From Acidobacteriota bacterium (GTDB lineage: Bacteria; Acidobacteriota; Terriglobia; Terriglobales; Acidobacteriaceae), in assembly GCA_003225055.1 (NCBI GenBank), contig QIAU01000135.1, forward strand, positions 1 to 64,000: a stretch of DNA of 64,000 nt. Reading direction: 5' to 3'. Every line of letters begins with the position of its first letter. Within the stretch, counting starts at the first letter, position 1. The notes beneath the pieces are model-generated. The model had not been told where the DNA came from, did no database searches, and saw nothing but the letters and a program-made list of their open reading frames with translations. Positions 34,709-45,612 of the stretch are shown here, piece after piece. The position numbers were made by a program, and so were the translations under genes.

Positions 34709-34948
34709 ATGGCGGACGATCAATCGTTCGCCAACCTGCACCCATTCAGATTCATCGCTCGATTCGCGGCACCACTTGCACCACTCGCGCGGCATTTACC
34801 GACTCGCTACTTGACAACAACTTTGCTTCACGTTCTGAGTTGGGAAATCCCAAAATTTTTGCTAAGAAGATTTCCACACAGACAAAAATTTTGTGCTAGT
34901 ATGCGACTCTGTTCTCCAATTTCGGAAATTCGGAAATTTTTCCGCTAA
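34709..34948 (+). CDS. possible small basic protein upstream of dnaA
   Basis: A frame of 79 codons begins MADDQSFANLHPFRFIARFA and contains LARHLPTRYLTTTLLHVLSW. The ATG is preceded by GAAGGAG eight bases upstream, a strong RBS. The protein would be basic and rich in aromatic and Arg residues, with no family resemblance. Its second half overlaps the AT-rich region before dnaA, so the codons there may be accidental. It may instead mark a regulatory leader. Confidence 0.3.
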   Translation: MADDQSFANLHPFRFIARFAAPLAPLARHLPTRYLTTTLLHVLSWEIPKFLLRRFPHRQKFCASMRLCSPISEIRKFFR

Positions 34949-35036
34949 GTATCTAATCATACGAAGGCCGCTCTACTGAGAAACGTCGTTTTTATATCGC
35001 AATATTATAAAGGCGCGCACTGTCGCAGCTGAGCTG
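34800..35036. promoter_or_regulatory. AT-rich region upstream of dnaA (promoter, possible origin part)
   Basis: The region is much more AT-rich than its surroundings (AAATCCCAAAATTTTTGC; CAAAAATTTTGTGCTAGTAT; ATATCGCAATATTATAAAGG). TGCTAGTAT (34894-34902) is an extended -10 candidate for dnaA. The only DnaA-box-like site is TTTCCACAC (34871-34879), two mismatches from consensus. The direct repeat TTCGGAAATTCGGAAATTTT lies at about 34921-34940. The coding-strand switch of the chromosome occurs here. Confidence 0.5.
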
Positions 35037-36428
35037 ATGGTTTTTATGTCTGTTCCGAGTACAACTTTTGCTCCCAATCCGTGGATTCGCATTCTTGACG
35101 CGCTGGAAAAGAAAATTAATCGGCACTCTTACGATACCTGGCTGAAACCTACCCGCTACAGCCATGCCAGCGGAAGCATTTTGTTTGTCCGAGTTCCCAC
35201 CGCAGAGTTTCAGCATGTAGGCGACAAATACGCCGATCTGATCCAGGAAGCGATCGACAACCTCGGTCTAGAATTTGAAGACGTGAAGTTTGTGACCCCC
35301 GAGGATGATCCCGCTGCCACTCCGATTCGTCACGACGGCGGCCTGTCCGGCCCGAGCATCGTTCCTTCTCCGGCCTCGGCGAAGCAGGCGCGTTTCGACT
35401 GGGACGGGGCTGCGCAATTGAATCCGCGCTACACCTTCGACGCCTTCGTCATCGGTAACGGTAACCAGTTTGCTCATGCCGCCTGCCAAGCAGTCGCGGA
35501 GCGTCCTTCAAAGGCCTACAACCCGCTGTTTCTGTACGGTGGTGTCGGTATGGGCAAGACCCACCTCATGCAGGCCATCGGCCACGAAATCAGGCGCCGC
35601 CTGCAGCAGTCATCGATTTGCTACGTCTCCAGCGAGAAGTTCACCAACGAGATGATCAACTCGCTGCGTTACGACAAGATGACCAGCTTCCGAGACAAAT
35701 TCCGCAATGTCGACGTCCTGCTCATCGATGACATCCAGTTCCTCGCTCAGAAGGAGCGTACCCAGGAAGAGTTCTTCCATACGTTCAACGCGCTGCACGA
35801 GTCCATGAAGCAGATCGTGATCGCCAGCGACCGTCCGCCCAAGGAACTGGCTGAGGTTGAGGACCGCCTGCGCAGCCGCTTTGAATGGGGTTTGATCGCC
35901 GACATTCAGCCGCCGGACCTGGAAACCAAGGTTGCCATCCTGCAGAAGAAGGCCGAGCAGGAAAAGGTTACTCTGCCCACCGACGTAGCCCTCTACGTCG
36001 CCTCCAACATCCGCTCCAACGTTCGTGAGCTGGAAGGCGCACTGATTCGGCTGGTCGCGCACTCCTCGCTGATCGGTGCCTCGATCACGCTGCCTTATGC
36101 GCAGCAGGTTCTGAAGAATTTCATCGACTCGCAGGCCCGCAAGGTCACGATCGAGGCCATTCAAAAAGCCGTTGCCGAGCAGTTTGGTCTCCGCCTGGTC
36201 GAGATCAAGGCCAAAAACAATTCCCGTGCGATCGTTTACCCTCGCCAGATCGCCATGTACCTGGCCAAACATCTGACCGAAGCCTCGCTGCCCGAGATTG
36301 GACGTCAGTTTGGCGGCAAGCATCACACGACAGTTCTGCACTCAGTCGAGAAAATCGATGAAGTGCGCAAGACCGACAAGGATTTGAACAGGTTGATCAA
36401 CAAACTTACCGAGCAGCTAGGCGGATGA
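35037..36428 (+). CDS. dnaA: chromosomal replication initiator protein DnaA
   Basis: DnaA binds DnaA boxes and opens the origin in an ATP-dependent way. The 463-residue protein has domain I (about 12-85: WIRILDALEKKINRHSYDTW), a linker, the AAA+ domain III with Walker A GGVGMGKTHL near residue 168, Walker B VLLIDDIQFL and DRLRSRFEWGL, and domain IV with the signature LPEIGRQFGGKHHTTVLHSV that contacts DNA. ATG codons at 35037 and 35046 are both possible starts. It is followed by dnaN and reads away from the strand switch. Confidence 0.98.
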   Translation: MVFMSVPSTTFAPNPWIRILDALEKKINRHSYDTWLKPTRYSHASGSILFVRVPTAEFQHVGDKYADLIQEAIDNLGLEFEDVKFVTPEDDPAATPIRHDGGLSGPSIVPSPASAKQARFDWDGAAQLNPRYTFDAFVIGNGNQFAHAACQAVAERPSKAYNPLFLYGGVGMGKTHLMQAIGHEIRRRLQQSSICYVSSEKFTNEMINSLRYDKMTSFRDKFRNVDVLLIDDIQFLAQKERTQEEFFHTFNALHESMKQIVIASDRPPKELAEVEDRLRSRFEWGLIADIQPPDLETKVAILQKKAEQEKVTLPTDVALYVASNIRSNVRELEGALIRLVAHSSLIGASITLPYAQQVLKNFIDSQARKVTIEAIQKAVAEQFGLRLVEIKAKNNSRAIVYPRQIAMYLAKHLTEASLPEIGRQFGGKHHTTVLHSVEKIDEVRKTDKDLNRLINKLTEQLGG

Positions 36429-36732
36429 ATCGCGGCTCACCCGCACATTTCCACTCAGGAATCCACTCTTCCTCGACCCTGACTGTGGAGCCCCTGTGGA
36501 ACCTGTGTAAGAGCCGGAAGGAATGTCTCAGCCCAGCCCTGATTCACCCTCTCCTCCGCCAGAACCAGACCCGGTTTTAGAAAACTTTCCCAGCCGGAAG
36601 GTGAGGGTAGAGAGCAATTTGGGAATAATTTCCACTTTTCCCTTGCTCCTTCTGTTACTGCTGGTTTTATAGGTTTTTCTTTTGATATAAGGGAGTGTTC
36701 AACAGTAGCGCCGCCGCCAGGGGGATCCGCAT
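36429..36732. promoter_or_regulatory. oriC: dnaA-dnaN intergenic region, candidate oriC
   Basis: Three DnaA-box-like elements in one orientation are clustered: TGTGGAGCC (36484), TGTGGAACC (36495) and TGTGTAAGA (36504), the last one mismatch from TGTGNAWAA. Two ATTTCCACT motifs flank (about 36448 and 36630). A T-rich stretch GGTTTTATAGGTTTTTCTTT with GATATAAG (about 36663-36690) could be the unwinding element. The dnaN promoter must also be here. Many bacteria place oriC in this gap, but the boxes are weak. Confidence 0.5.
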
Positions 36733-37890
36733 ATGCCGGTCGAAGCTGTGGCTACTCCGACAGGGACAACGACCATGGAGATCACGGTCAGCAAGTTTGA
36801 ACTTTTAAGAGAACTCACCGCGACCCAGGGCGTGGTCGAACGTAAAACCACCATACCGATCTTATCCAATTATTTATTCGAAGCTGTCGGGGACAAATTA
36901 TTTCTGACCGCCACCGATCTTGATCTGAGCTTGCGTACTTCCTGCACGGCTAAGGTCAAAAAGGAAGGCTCCTGCACGATCCCCGCGCGCAAGCTGCACG
37001 ATTACGTAAAGCTACTGCCCGACGCCGACATCACCATCAAGCTGCTGGAGAACCACTGGGTCAGTATCCGCTGCGGCCGCTCCAACACCAAGATGGTTGG
37101 CATGGCGCGCTCCAACTTCCCCAGTCTGCCGGCATTCCCCACGGCCGGGGTGGTGAAGATTCCCTCTGGTGTCTTACGCCAGATGATTGCGAAGACAACT
37201 TTCGCGATTGCGAACGAAGAATCGCGCTACACCCTGAACGGCGCGTTGATGGTCTTGAAGCCAGAGTCGATAACCATGGTGGCAACGGATGGCCACAGGC
37301 TCGCGCACATCGAGCGCAGCGGAGAGAAGTTTGACGGCGTCTCCGGCGAGATGAAGACCCTCGTCCCTAAGAAGGCGATGGATGAACTGAAGACGCTGCT
37401 CGATTCGGCCGACGTCGAGTCCATCGACTTTGCCAAAGACGAATCCACGCTTTATTTCCGGGTCGATCCCCGCTTGCTGACCTCGCGCCAACTCACCGGC
37501 CAATTCCCCAACTACGAAGCTGTGCTGCCCAAGGACAACAACAAGTCGGTCACGGTGAATTGCGAAGACCTGAGCGCAGCCATCCAGCGCGTAGCCCAGT
37601 TTGCCGACGAGCGCTCCCGCGCCGTCCGCATGAAACTGGAAAAGGGAGAGCTGAAGATCGCGGCCTCGTCCACCGAGACCGGCGAGTCGGAAGATTCAAT
37701 TGAGACCAACTACCAGGGCGACCCAGTCACCATCGGCTTCAATGCCGCCTACCTGCTCGACTTTCTGAAAGCTACCGGCTCCGGCCAAGTCCGCCTGGAA
37801 TTGAAAGACGCCCAATCTGCCGGCCAACTCCGCCCCGGCGAAGGGGATGACTATCATTACCGCTACATCGTGATGCCGATGCGGATCTGA
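36733..37890 (+). CDS. dnaN: DNA polymerase III beta sliding clamp
   Basis: The clamp is a ring dimer that tethers DNA polymerases. The 385-residue protein has the three repeated clamp domains: TVSKFELLRELTATQGVVER with TTIPILSNYLFEAVG, then ATDGHRLAHIERSGE, and the C-terminal YHYRYIVMPMRI. The frame starts at an ATG with GGGGGA nine bases upstream, adding 14 residues before MEITVSKFEL, where most clamps start; the inner ATG at 36775 is a fair alternative. It follows dnaA in the standard order. Confidence 0.97.
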   Translation: MPVEAVATPTGTTTMEITVSKFELLRELTATQGVVERKTTIPILSNYLFEAVGDKLFLTATDLDLSLRTSCTAKVKKEGSCTIPARKLHDYVKLLPDADITIKLLENHWVSIRCGRSNTKMVGMARSNFPSLPAFPTAGVVKIPSGVLRQMIAKTTFAIANEESRYTLNGALMVLKPESITMVATDGHRLAHIERSGEKFDGVSGEMKTLVPKKAMDELKTLLDSADVESIDFAKDESTLYFRVDPRLLTSRQLTGQFPNYEAVLPKDNNKSVTVNCEDLSAAIQRVAQFADERSRAVRMKLEKGELKIAASSTETGESEDSIETNYQGDPVTIGFNAAYLLDFLKATGSGQVRLELKDAQSAGQLRPGEGDDYHYRYIVMPMRI

Positions 37891-38012
37891 AAAGCTTCTC
37901 TCGATCTCGAATATACGCGAGTGCCCTGATTCCCATCCCTGATTTCCGTCCTTGACCTGACCTCAGCCAAGACGTACAGTGACCGCCAACTGAGCTTCTC
38001 GGGAGGGCGTTT

Positions 38013-38432
38013 ATGCTCAAGGGTTTCAAGCAATTCATCCTGCGCGGCAATGTAGTGGACATGGCGGTGGGCGTGGTTATCGGCGCGGCTTTTGCCAGTG
38101 TGGTAGGTGCCTTCACTAAGGACCTTCTGACGCCCTTCATTGCAGCCCTCGTAGGCAAGCCGGACTTTTCCGCCATCAAATTCACGATTAACGGCAGCAT
38201 GTTCGCTGTGGGCGACTTCATCAACGCGCTTGTCTCGTTCCTGCTGGTGGCCGCGGCCGTCTACTTTTTCGTAGTCACGCCGATCAACGCTCTGGTCTCG
38301 CGGATGCGCAAGGCGCCGGCACCCGCCGATCCCACCACCAAGAAGTGTCCCGAGTGCCTGAGCGAGATTCCGATTGACGCCAAGCGGTGCGCCCACTGCG
38401 CTCAGCCCCAGGTGCTGGGGCGCGCGGCCTAG
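38013..38432 (+). CDS. mscL: large-conductance mechanosensitive channel MscL with C-terminal zinc ribbon
   Basis: The 139-residue protein has the MscL core: FKQFILRGNVVDMAVGVVIG (N-terminal helix and TM1), FASVVGAFTKDLLTPFIAAL and the second membrane helix LVSFLLVAAAVYFFVVTPIN. Instead of the usual C-terminal bundle it ends with KKCPECLSEIPIDAKRCAHC, a two-CxxC zinc ribbon. MscL opens under membrane tension to release solutes. The ribbon is found in some acidobacterial and other MscL proteins and may assemble or regulate the pentamer. GGGAGG precedes the ATG. Confidence 0.95.
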   Translation: MLKGFKQFILRGNVVDMAVGVVIGAAFASVVGAFTKDLLTPFIAALVGKPDFSAIKFTINGSMFAVGDFINALVSFLLVAAAVYFFVVTPINALVSRMRKAPAPADPTTKKCPECLSEIPIDAKRCAHCAQPQVLGRAA

Positions 38433-38455
38433 ATTGAGTCCGGTAGCATAGATGC

Positions 38456-39097
38456 ATGGCATTCTTGCGCGTGGCCTTCGCCGTTCTGGTGTTGACTGCC
38501 CTGCCGGTTGCAGCCCAGCACGCCCAGGGTCAGTCTTCCTCTTCAAAACCCCGCGCACACTTCGGTGCGTCTCCCGCCCCCGGCAAAGTCCGCGACGGTG
38601 TCTATCGAAACCCGACCTTCGGCTTCACCTACAAACTTCCCTTTGACTGGGTGGAGCGCACCGACCAGATGCGCCAGGACTCCGCTGCGCCCCAATCCCT
38701 CTTGCTTCTGTCTGCTTTCGAACGTCCGCCCGAAGCCGCCGGCGACACCGTGAACTCCGCGGTGCTGATCGCCGCCGAGAGCGTCTCGTCCTACCCCGGC
38801 CTGAAGACCGCAGAAGATTACTTCGGTCCGCTGACGGAAGTCGCGACCAGCCAGGGTTTCCAACTCGCCAAGCAGCCCTATAAAGTTGAACTAGGCGCCA
38901 AGCGCATGATCCGCAGCGACTTCAGTAAGGAACTCGGCAAGCTGACCATGCACCAGGCCTCGTTGGTCACTCGCGAGAGAGGATACCTTCTGTCGTTTAC
39001 TTTTATTGGGAGCAGCGAAGACGAGGTGGAACAATTGATCAGAGGTCTTCAGTTCCCTAGCTTGCCCAAGGTCCACGCCACCAAACCAGCTCACTGA
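38456..39097 (+). CDS. hypothetical secreted protein
   Basis: The 213-residue protein has a signal peptide (LRVAFAVLVLTALPVAAQHA), a Ser/Pro-rich linker and a globular part with YRNPTFGFTYKLPFDWVERT, FERPPEAAGDTVNSAVLIAA and a closing GYLLSFTFIGSSEDEVEQLI. It resembles PsbP/DUF1795-like lipoprotein domains with a 'YRNPTFGF.YKLP..W' start, a fold common in acidobacterial envelope proteins. The start codon follows a TAGCAT -10-like box (38444-38449) by six bases and no RBS is seen, so the mRNA may be leaderless. Confidence 0.72.
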   Translation: MAFLRVAFAVLVLTALPVAAQHAQGQSSSSKPRAHFGASPAPGKVRDGVYRNPTFGFTYKLPFDWVERTDQMRQDSAAPQSLLLLSAFERPPEAAGDTVNSAVLIAAESVSSYPGLKTAEDYFGPLTEVATSQGFQLAKQPYKVELGAKRMIRSDFSKELGKLTMHQASLVTRERGYLLSFTFIGSSEDEVEQLIRGLQFPSLPKVHATKPAH

Positions 39098-39159
39098 CCC
39101 CGGTCGCCCCGAGCGAACGCCCGGCTCCCGCCCCACAAGAGCCGACACCCACCAGAAAC

Positions 39160-39509
39160 CTAGCCACCATTTACCAAGACGGCGAGTTTGGCGGTCGGCC
39201 AATCGTCGGGAATTTTGTGAGCACTGGCAACCGCCACCAGGTCCCGAATCAGATCACCGCCAATACAAACTACGAAGAAGAGGGAGTACAGCACCAGAAG
39301 TCTTCCTTCCACTCGGCGCCGCAAGAGAAGCAAGACGATGGCGCCGATTCCGCACCTGCCAACCGGCACCGTTACCCACAGCGCTGCACGCCCGCGCACC
39401 TGAAGCAACCCCAGCCGAGAGTGAACTCTGACTCGCGCACCCTAAACCGGGAGCTAAGCAGCACCACGATGGCCGTGAACCCGGTCGACAGGCAAACAAA
39501 AGCGGACAC
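39160..39509 (-). pseudogene. possible frameshifted membrane protein upstream of gyrB
   Basis: One minus-strand frame reads SAFVCLSTGFTAIVVLLSSR and stops. After a G run another frame continues with WVTVPVGRCGIGAIVLLLLR, LVLYSLFFVVCIGGDLIRDL and AHKIPDDWPTAKLAVLVNGG. Together this is a possible three-helix membrane protein. The first part starts at a GTG (39509) and no strong RBS is seen. The call rests only on hydrophobic pattern; it may be chance. Confidence 0.3.
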
Positions 39510-39666
39510 CGCATCCCCACCACCACGGCTTAATTCAGACCTCCTTGAGGTCGCAAGGTCTGTAATTAATAAAACGATCTGCCATCACGCGGAATACGAT
39601 GAACCGAGCCCCATAACCTTACCGGAACAAGCACAAAAATCAAGGGTTACGGTCCCAGTTCCGGGC

Positions 39667-39695
39667 TCGAAAGAGGCCCCCCTTTGTGGTACAAT
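39667..39695 (+). promoter_or_regulatory. candidate gyrB promoter
   Basis: TACAAT (39690-39695) with TG three bases before it and TCGAAA 17 bases upstream at the -35 position. It lies about 118 bases before the gyrB ATG, leaving room for a leader that could serve supercoiling control. Confidence 0.4.
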
Positions 39696-39812
39696 TTGTT
39701 TAGCTCTGGATGCCCATAAGTAGGAATAATTTCAATAATTTGAACATCATCCATGGGCGCTCGCGAAGCATCCAATCCCAGGGCTGAGATCGGGCATTCT
39801 CCACGGAGTTGA

Positions 39813-42443
<2,631 letters not shown>

Positions 42444-42798
42444 CCAGAGGCGGCGAGGAATCTGCTTTTTCTCTCAATCCTAAGGCCCCAGTTCTTGTCA
42501 TCAGCATTCGTATCATTCCGAGCGAAGCGGGGAATCTTCTTGGTTTTCTGTTGTTCAAAGTACAAGCGACATTTCCCGATCCCGCGAAGCGGCGGTATAG
42601 GAAAGCCCCCCGACGGAAGCCCTGGGTAGCGATGAGAAAAATGTGCCGAGTCCCGTCAGGGACGTCACCTGCCGGTTACCGCACATTACTTCGGTGCCCT
42701 CCCGCGCGAGTGCAAGGACTCTCCACTCGCACGTTCTACTCACAGGACCGGAAACCTGCCTCCTCCTTCCCGTCCGGCGCGAACCAAAGGGAACCCAT
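42444..42798. other. intergenic, several dispersed repeats
   Basis: No gene is seen in these 355 bases. A TCATTCCGAGCGAAGCGGGG copy lies at 42512-42540. A second element at about 42583-42668 (GCGAAGCGGCGGTATAGGAA ... AAAATGTGCCGAGTCCCGTC AGGGACG) resembles repeats at about 53162 and 60116. The GAGGCGGCGAGGAATCTGC at 42446 is a degenerate end of the first family. Confidence 0.6.
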
Positions 42799-44289
42799 AT
42801 GAAGAGACTTTTCCTGGCCGTACTGTTCTTGTGCATCTCTGTTGCCGGGGAGCAGACCCCAGCTCAGCCCTCTCTGACCATCTACAACCAGAACTTCGTC
42901 GTCGTACGCGAGCATCTACCAATGGACCTGAAGCCTGGCGTGAACCATATCGAATTCAATGGCATAACCGGGCACCTTGAGCCCGACTCGGTCCTGCTGC
43001 GCGATCCCGCCGGCCGCGCGCTCGAAGTCCTGGAGCAGAACTATCGCAACGACCCCATCTCCCAGGAACTCCTGCTTTCGCGCTACGTGGGCAAGACCAT
43101 CGAGTTCATCGTCCTGAACAATGGCTCCAAAATCGAAACCCTCAAAGGCAAGATCATCCGCAGCGGCTACATCCCCAGTTCGGCCTACAACCAGGGTTAT
43201 CCAACGCCCGGTATGGGCCAACCCATCATCGAAGTAGACGGTGTGCTGCGCTTCGGACTCCCGGGTCAGCCGCTCTTTCCCGCGCTTGACAGCGACTCGA
43301 TCCTGAAGCCCACGCTGAACTGGCTGCTTCAGACCAACCTGCCCGGAGCCTTCGATGCCGAGATTTCCTACGTCAGCGGCGGCATGGGCTGGCAGGCGGA
43401 CTACAACCTCGTCATTGCCGACAAGAATGAGGTCAAAAGCAATGTCAACTCAGTTGACCTCGTGGGTTGGGTCACGCTGCACAACCAGAGCGGGAAAACC
43501 TTCGAGAACGCCCGTATCAAGCTGATGGCCGGGGACGTCAACAAGATTGCAGGCCAACTCGCAGTGCCGAGGAACGCGGTGGCTATGAAGATGGCCGATG
43601 AAGCGGCGATGGCGCCTGTGGTTCGCGAGAAGTCGTTTGACGAATTCCATCTCTACACGTTGGAGCGGGCCACCACCTTGCGCGACGAGGAGACCAAGCA
43701 AGTCGAATTCGTACGGGCCACCGGTGTTCGCTCCCAGCGTCTATATGTCTACGATGGAGCCGCCCTCGGCTACTATTCCTACTACAACTCCGACCAGATC
43801 CTGCAGGATCCCAACTATGGCACGCAGTCCAACCCGAAGGTCTGGGTCATGCAGGAGTTCAAGAATTCCGAAGGAAATCATCTCGGCATTCCGCTACCTA
43901 AAGGTCGTCTGCGCTTTTATCGCCGCGATAGCGACAGCCATTTGGAATTCATCGGCGAGAACACGATTGACCACACGCCCAAAGACGAAACCATCCGGGT
44001 TTACACCGGCAATGCTTTTGACGTGACCGGCGAGCGCAAGCGCACCAACTTCCGCACCGACTCGCACCAGCGCTGGATGGATGAGTCGTTCGAAATTCGT
44101 GTGCGCAATCACAAGAAGGAGCTGGTGCAAATCCACTTGGTCGAGCACCTCTATCGCTGGACGAACTGGAAAATCGCCGAGAACTCCGATGACTATCGCA
44201 AGAAAGACGCACAGACCGTCGAGTTCCCGGTGACGATCGCACCGGATGGCGAGCAGGTGGTCACCTATACGGTCCATTACTCATGGTAG
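42799..44289 (+). CDS. DUF4139 domain-containing secreted protein
   Basis: The 496-residue protein starts with a signal peptide (MKRLFLAVLFLCISVAGEQT) and then LTIYNQNFVVVREHLPMDLK, typical of DUF4139 proteins. The core has WQADYNLVIADKNEVKSNVN, SVDLVGWVTLHNQSGKTFEN, IKLMAGDVN and a closing YTVHYSW. These are predicted beta-rich envelope proteins without assigned activity. The ATG at 42799 (RBS AAAGGGA) is chosen over upstream codons because the signal peptide begins there. Confidence 0.9.
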   Translation: MKRLFLAVLFLCISVAGEQTPAQPSLTIYNQNFVVVREHLPMDLKPGVNHIEFNGITGHLEPDSVLLRDPAGRALEVLEQNYRNDPISQELLLSRYVGKTIEFIVLNNGSKIETLKGKIIRSGYIPSSAYNQGYPTPGMGQPIIEVDGVLRFGLPGQPLFPALDSDSILKPTLNWLLQTNLPGAFDAEISYVSGGMGWQADYNLVIADKNEVKSNVNSVDLVGWVTLHNQSGKTFENARIKLMAGDVNKIAGQLAVPRNAVAMKMADEAAMAPVVREKSFDEFHLYTLERATTLRDEETKQVEFVRATGVRSQRLYVYDGAALGYYSYYNSDQILQDPNYGTQSNPKVWVMQEFKNSEGNHLGIPLPKGRLRFYRRDSDSHLEFIGENTIDHTPKDETIRVYTGNAFDVTGERKRTNFRTDSHQRWMDESFEIRVRNHKKELVQIHLVEHLYRWTNWKIAENSDDYRKKDAQTVEFPVTIAPDGEQVVTYTVHYSW

Positions 44290-44619
44290 GAAGTCCGCCG
44301 CGCTCCCCGATTGGTCGTCCTGACCGAAGCCAGAAACAGCGTCAAGTCTTCATCCTGAGCAGGGCGCGAGTCTGCGAGGAGCCGGTGTGCCCAAGCTAAC
44401 TAAGGGTCATCCGCAATCAACCATTTGCCGGCGCCAACAAGCGGGCTGGATTCGTGGCTGGATTCGTGGCCGCCGGCCTGTTCCTGGCGTGGCATGGTTT
44501 TGGGCTGGTCCGGGATCAGATGGAAACTTTCCGAACCGTCATGAGCGTTGCGCCCGGTAAGGTGAGCGAGAAGGCTCTAGCGAACTGGATTCGCACTCCC
44601 GCGCACGCCAGAAATGACT
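44290..44619. other. intergenic, 12-bp tandem duplication
   Basis: A 12-bp unit GCTGGATTCGTG is duplicated in tandem at 44445-44456 and 44457-44468. The plus-strand frame through it (AAGLFLAWHGFGLVRDQMET) looks mildly protein-like, but it runs antisense into the CPBP gene and has no RBS. I see no other feature. Confidence 0.4.
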
Positions 44620-45558
44620 TCAGACGTGGTATCGCACCTCGGGATACATCCGGTCAAATGCCACCCACAGCACCGCAATCAGCACGAACACCAGGACACT
44701 GCCTTCTGGGCCGACCGTGCCGCCCGACAACCACTTCGGCCCTTGCAGAGATGAACTCAGCAAATGCCCAGGAAACCTATTTCCACTATTGGGGACGGAG
44801 TAAAGAAATGTCTCTCCCCAGTCAAATGCGGAATGGAATCCGACCGCGAACCACAGGTTTCCCGTTCGGCGCAAGGTCAAGCAAAAGAAAAAGCCGATTA
44901 ATCCCGCGCTAAGAGCACCGACCCAAGCCTCGCCCTGGTTCTCAAGGTGAATCCGTCCGAATAACGCCGACAGGAGCACGGCGGACGGCCAGAAGCCTAT
45001 TCCCGTGGTCAGCGCGAACTGCGCGTATCCTCGGAACAGAAACTCTTCAAAAAGTCCTACTAGCAGAAAGAATAGTCCCCAGAAGAAGGCGAATTTCAAA
45101 ATACGTACACCGTGTAATTCCACGTAGCCGAAGTAGAAGGCGTGGAAGCTGCGCATCCCTCCGAGCAGCACCGTAATTGACAACAGCCCCCAAATGGCGC
45201 CCGCCCAGAAGAGCTTCCCAAATGCGTTTTGCCCAGGCAGTCCATAATCGCCGAACGCGTGCTTCTCGATGCGACCCATCACGATTGCTGGGATCAGAGC
45301 TGCCAACAGACTGCCAAATTCGATAATCTGCTGCATCCACAATCTGCCTGTCCCGTGGGGATTCCACGGTCCGAGGAGGAATCCAAGGATTAGGACCATG
45401 GCTCGGAACATTAGCGCGTACAGCACGAATCGCCACCCGGCACGGATTCCGTGTGGGCCGACGAAAATGCGGCGAATCCCGGACGGCTTTTCAGGCGGCA
45501 AAACCTTGGGCGGCAGAGCACTAGACGCGGGCACCGGCGAGGGATTCACGTCGTCCAT
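44620..45558 (-). CDS. CPBP family intramembrane glutamic endopeptidase
   Basis: The protein has a short cytoplasmic N-terminus rich in Ser/Pro and about seven to eight membrane helices. The conserved motifs are the EExxxR in FEEFLFRGYAQF, FxxxH in ALFGRIHLENQG and the third motif VGFHSAFDWGETF, the Glu/His catalytic set of the CAAX protease/bacteriocin-processing (Abi) family. The ATG at 45558 (312 residues) follows GGGGGA; an ATG at 45591 is possible. It is divergent from the next gene, 54 bases away. The substrate is unknown. Confidence 0.88.
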   Translation of the reverse strand: MDDVNPSPVPASSALPPKVLPPEKPSGIRRIFVGPHGIRAGWRFVLYALMFRAMVLILGFLLGPWNPHGTGRLWMQQIIEFGSLLAALIPAIVMGRIEKHAFGDYGLPGQNAFGKLFWAGAIWGLLSITVLLGGMRSFHAFYFGYVELHGVRILKFAFFWGLFFLLVGLFEEFLFRGYAQFALTTGIGFWPSAVLLSALFGRIHLENQGEAWVGALSAGLIGFFFCLTLRRTGNLWFAVGFHSAFDWGETFLYSVPNSGNRFPGHLLSSSLQGPKWLSGGTVGPEGSVLVFVLIAVLWVAFDRMYPEVRYHV

Positions 45559-45612
45559 TGCAGAACTTCCCCCAGAAGAGCGACCAGACATGGTAAAACA
45601 GCGTTTCACCGC

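Noticed and set aside
34871-34879. TTTCCACAC as a true DnaA box upstream of dnaA
   Set aside because: Two mismatches from consensus and isolated; kept only as part of the AT-rich region.
44454-44912. 152-codon plus-strand frame with a hydrophobic start
   Set aside because: No RBS; most of it is antisense to the CPBP protease gene.
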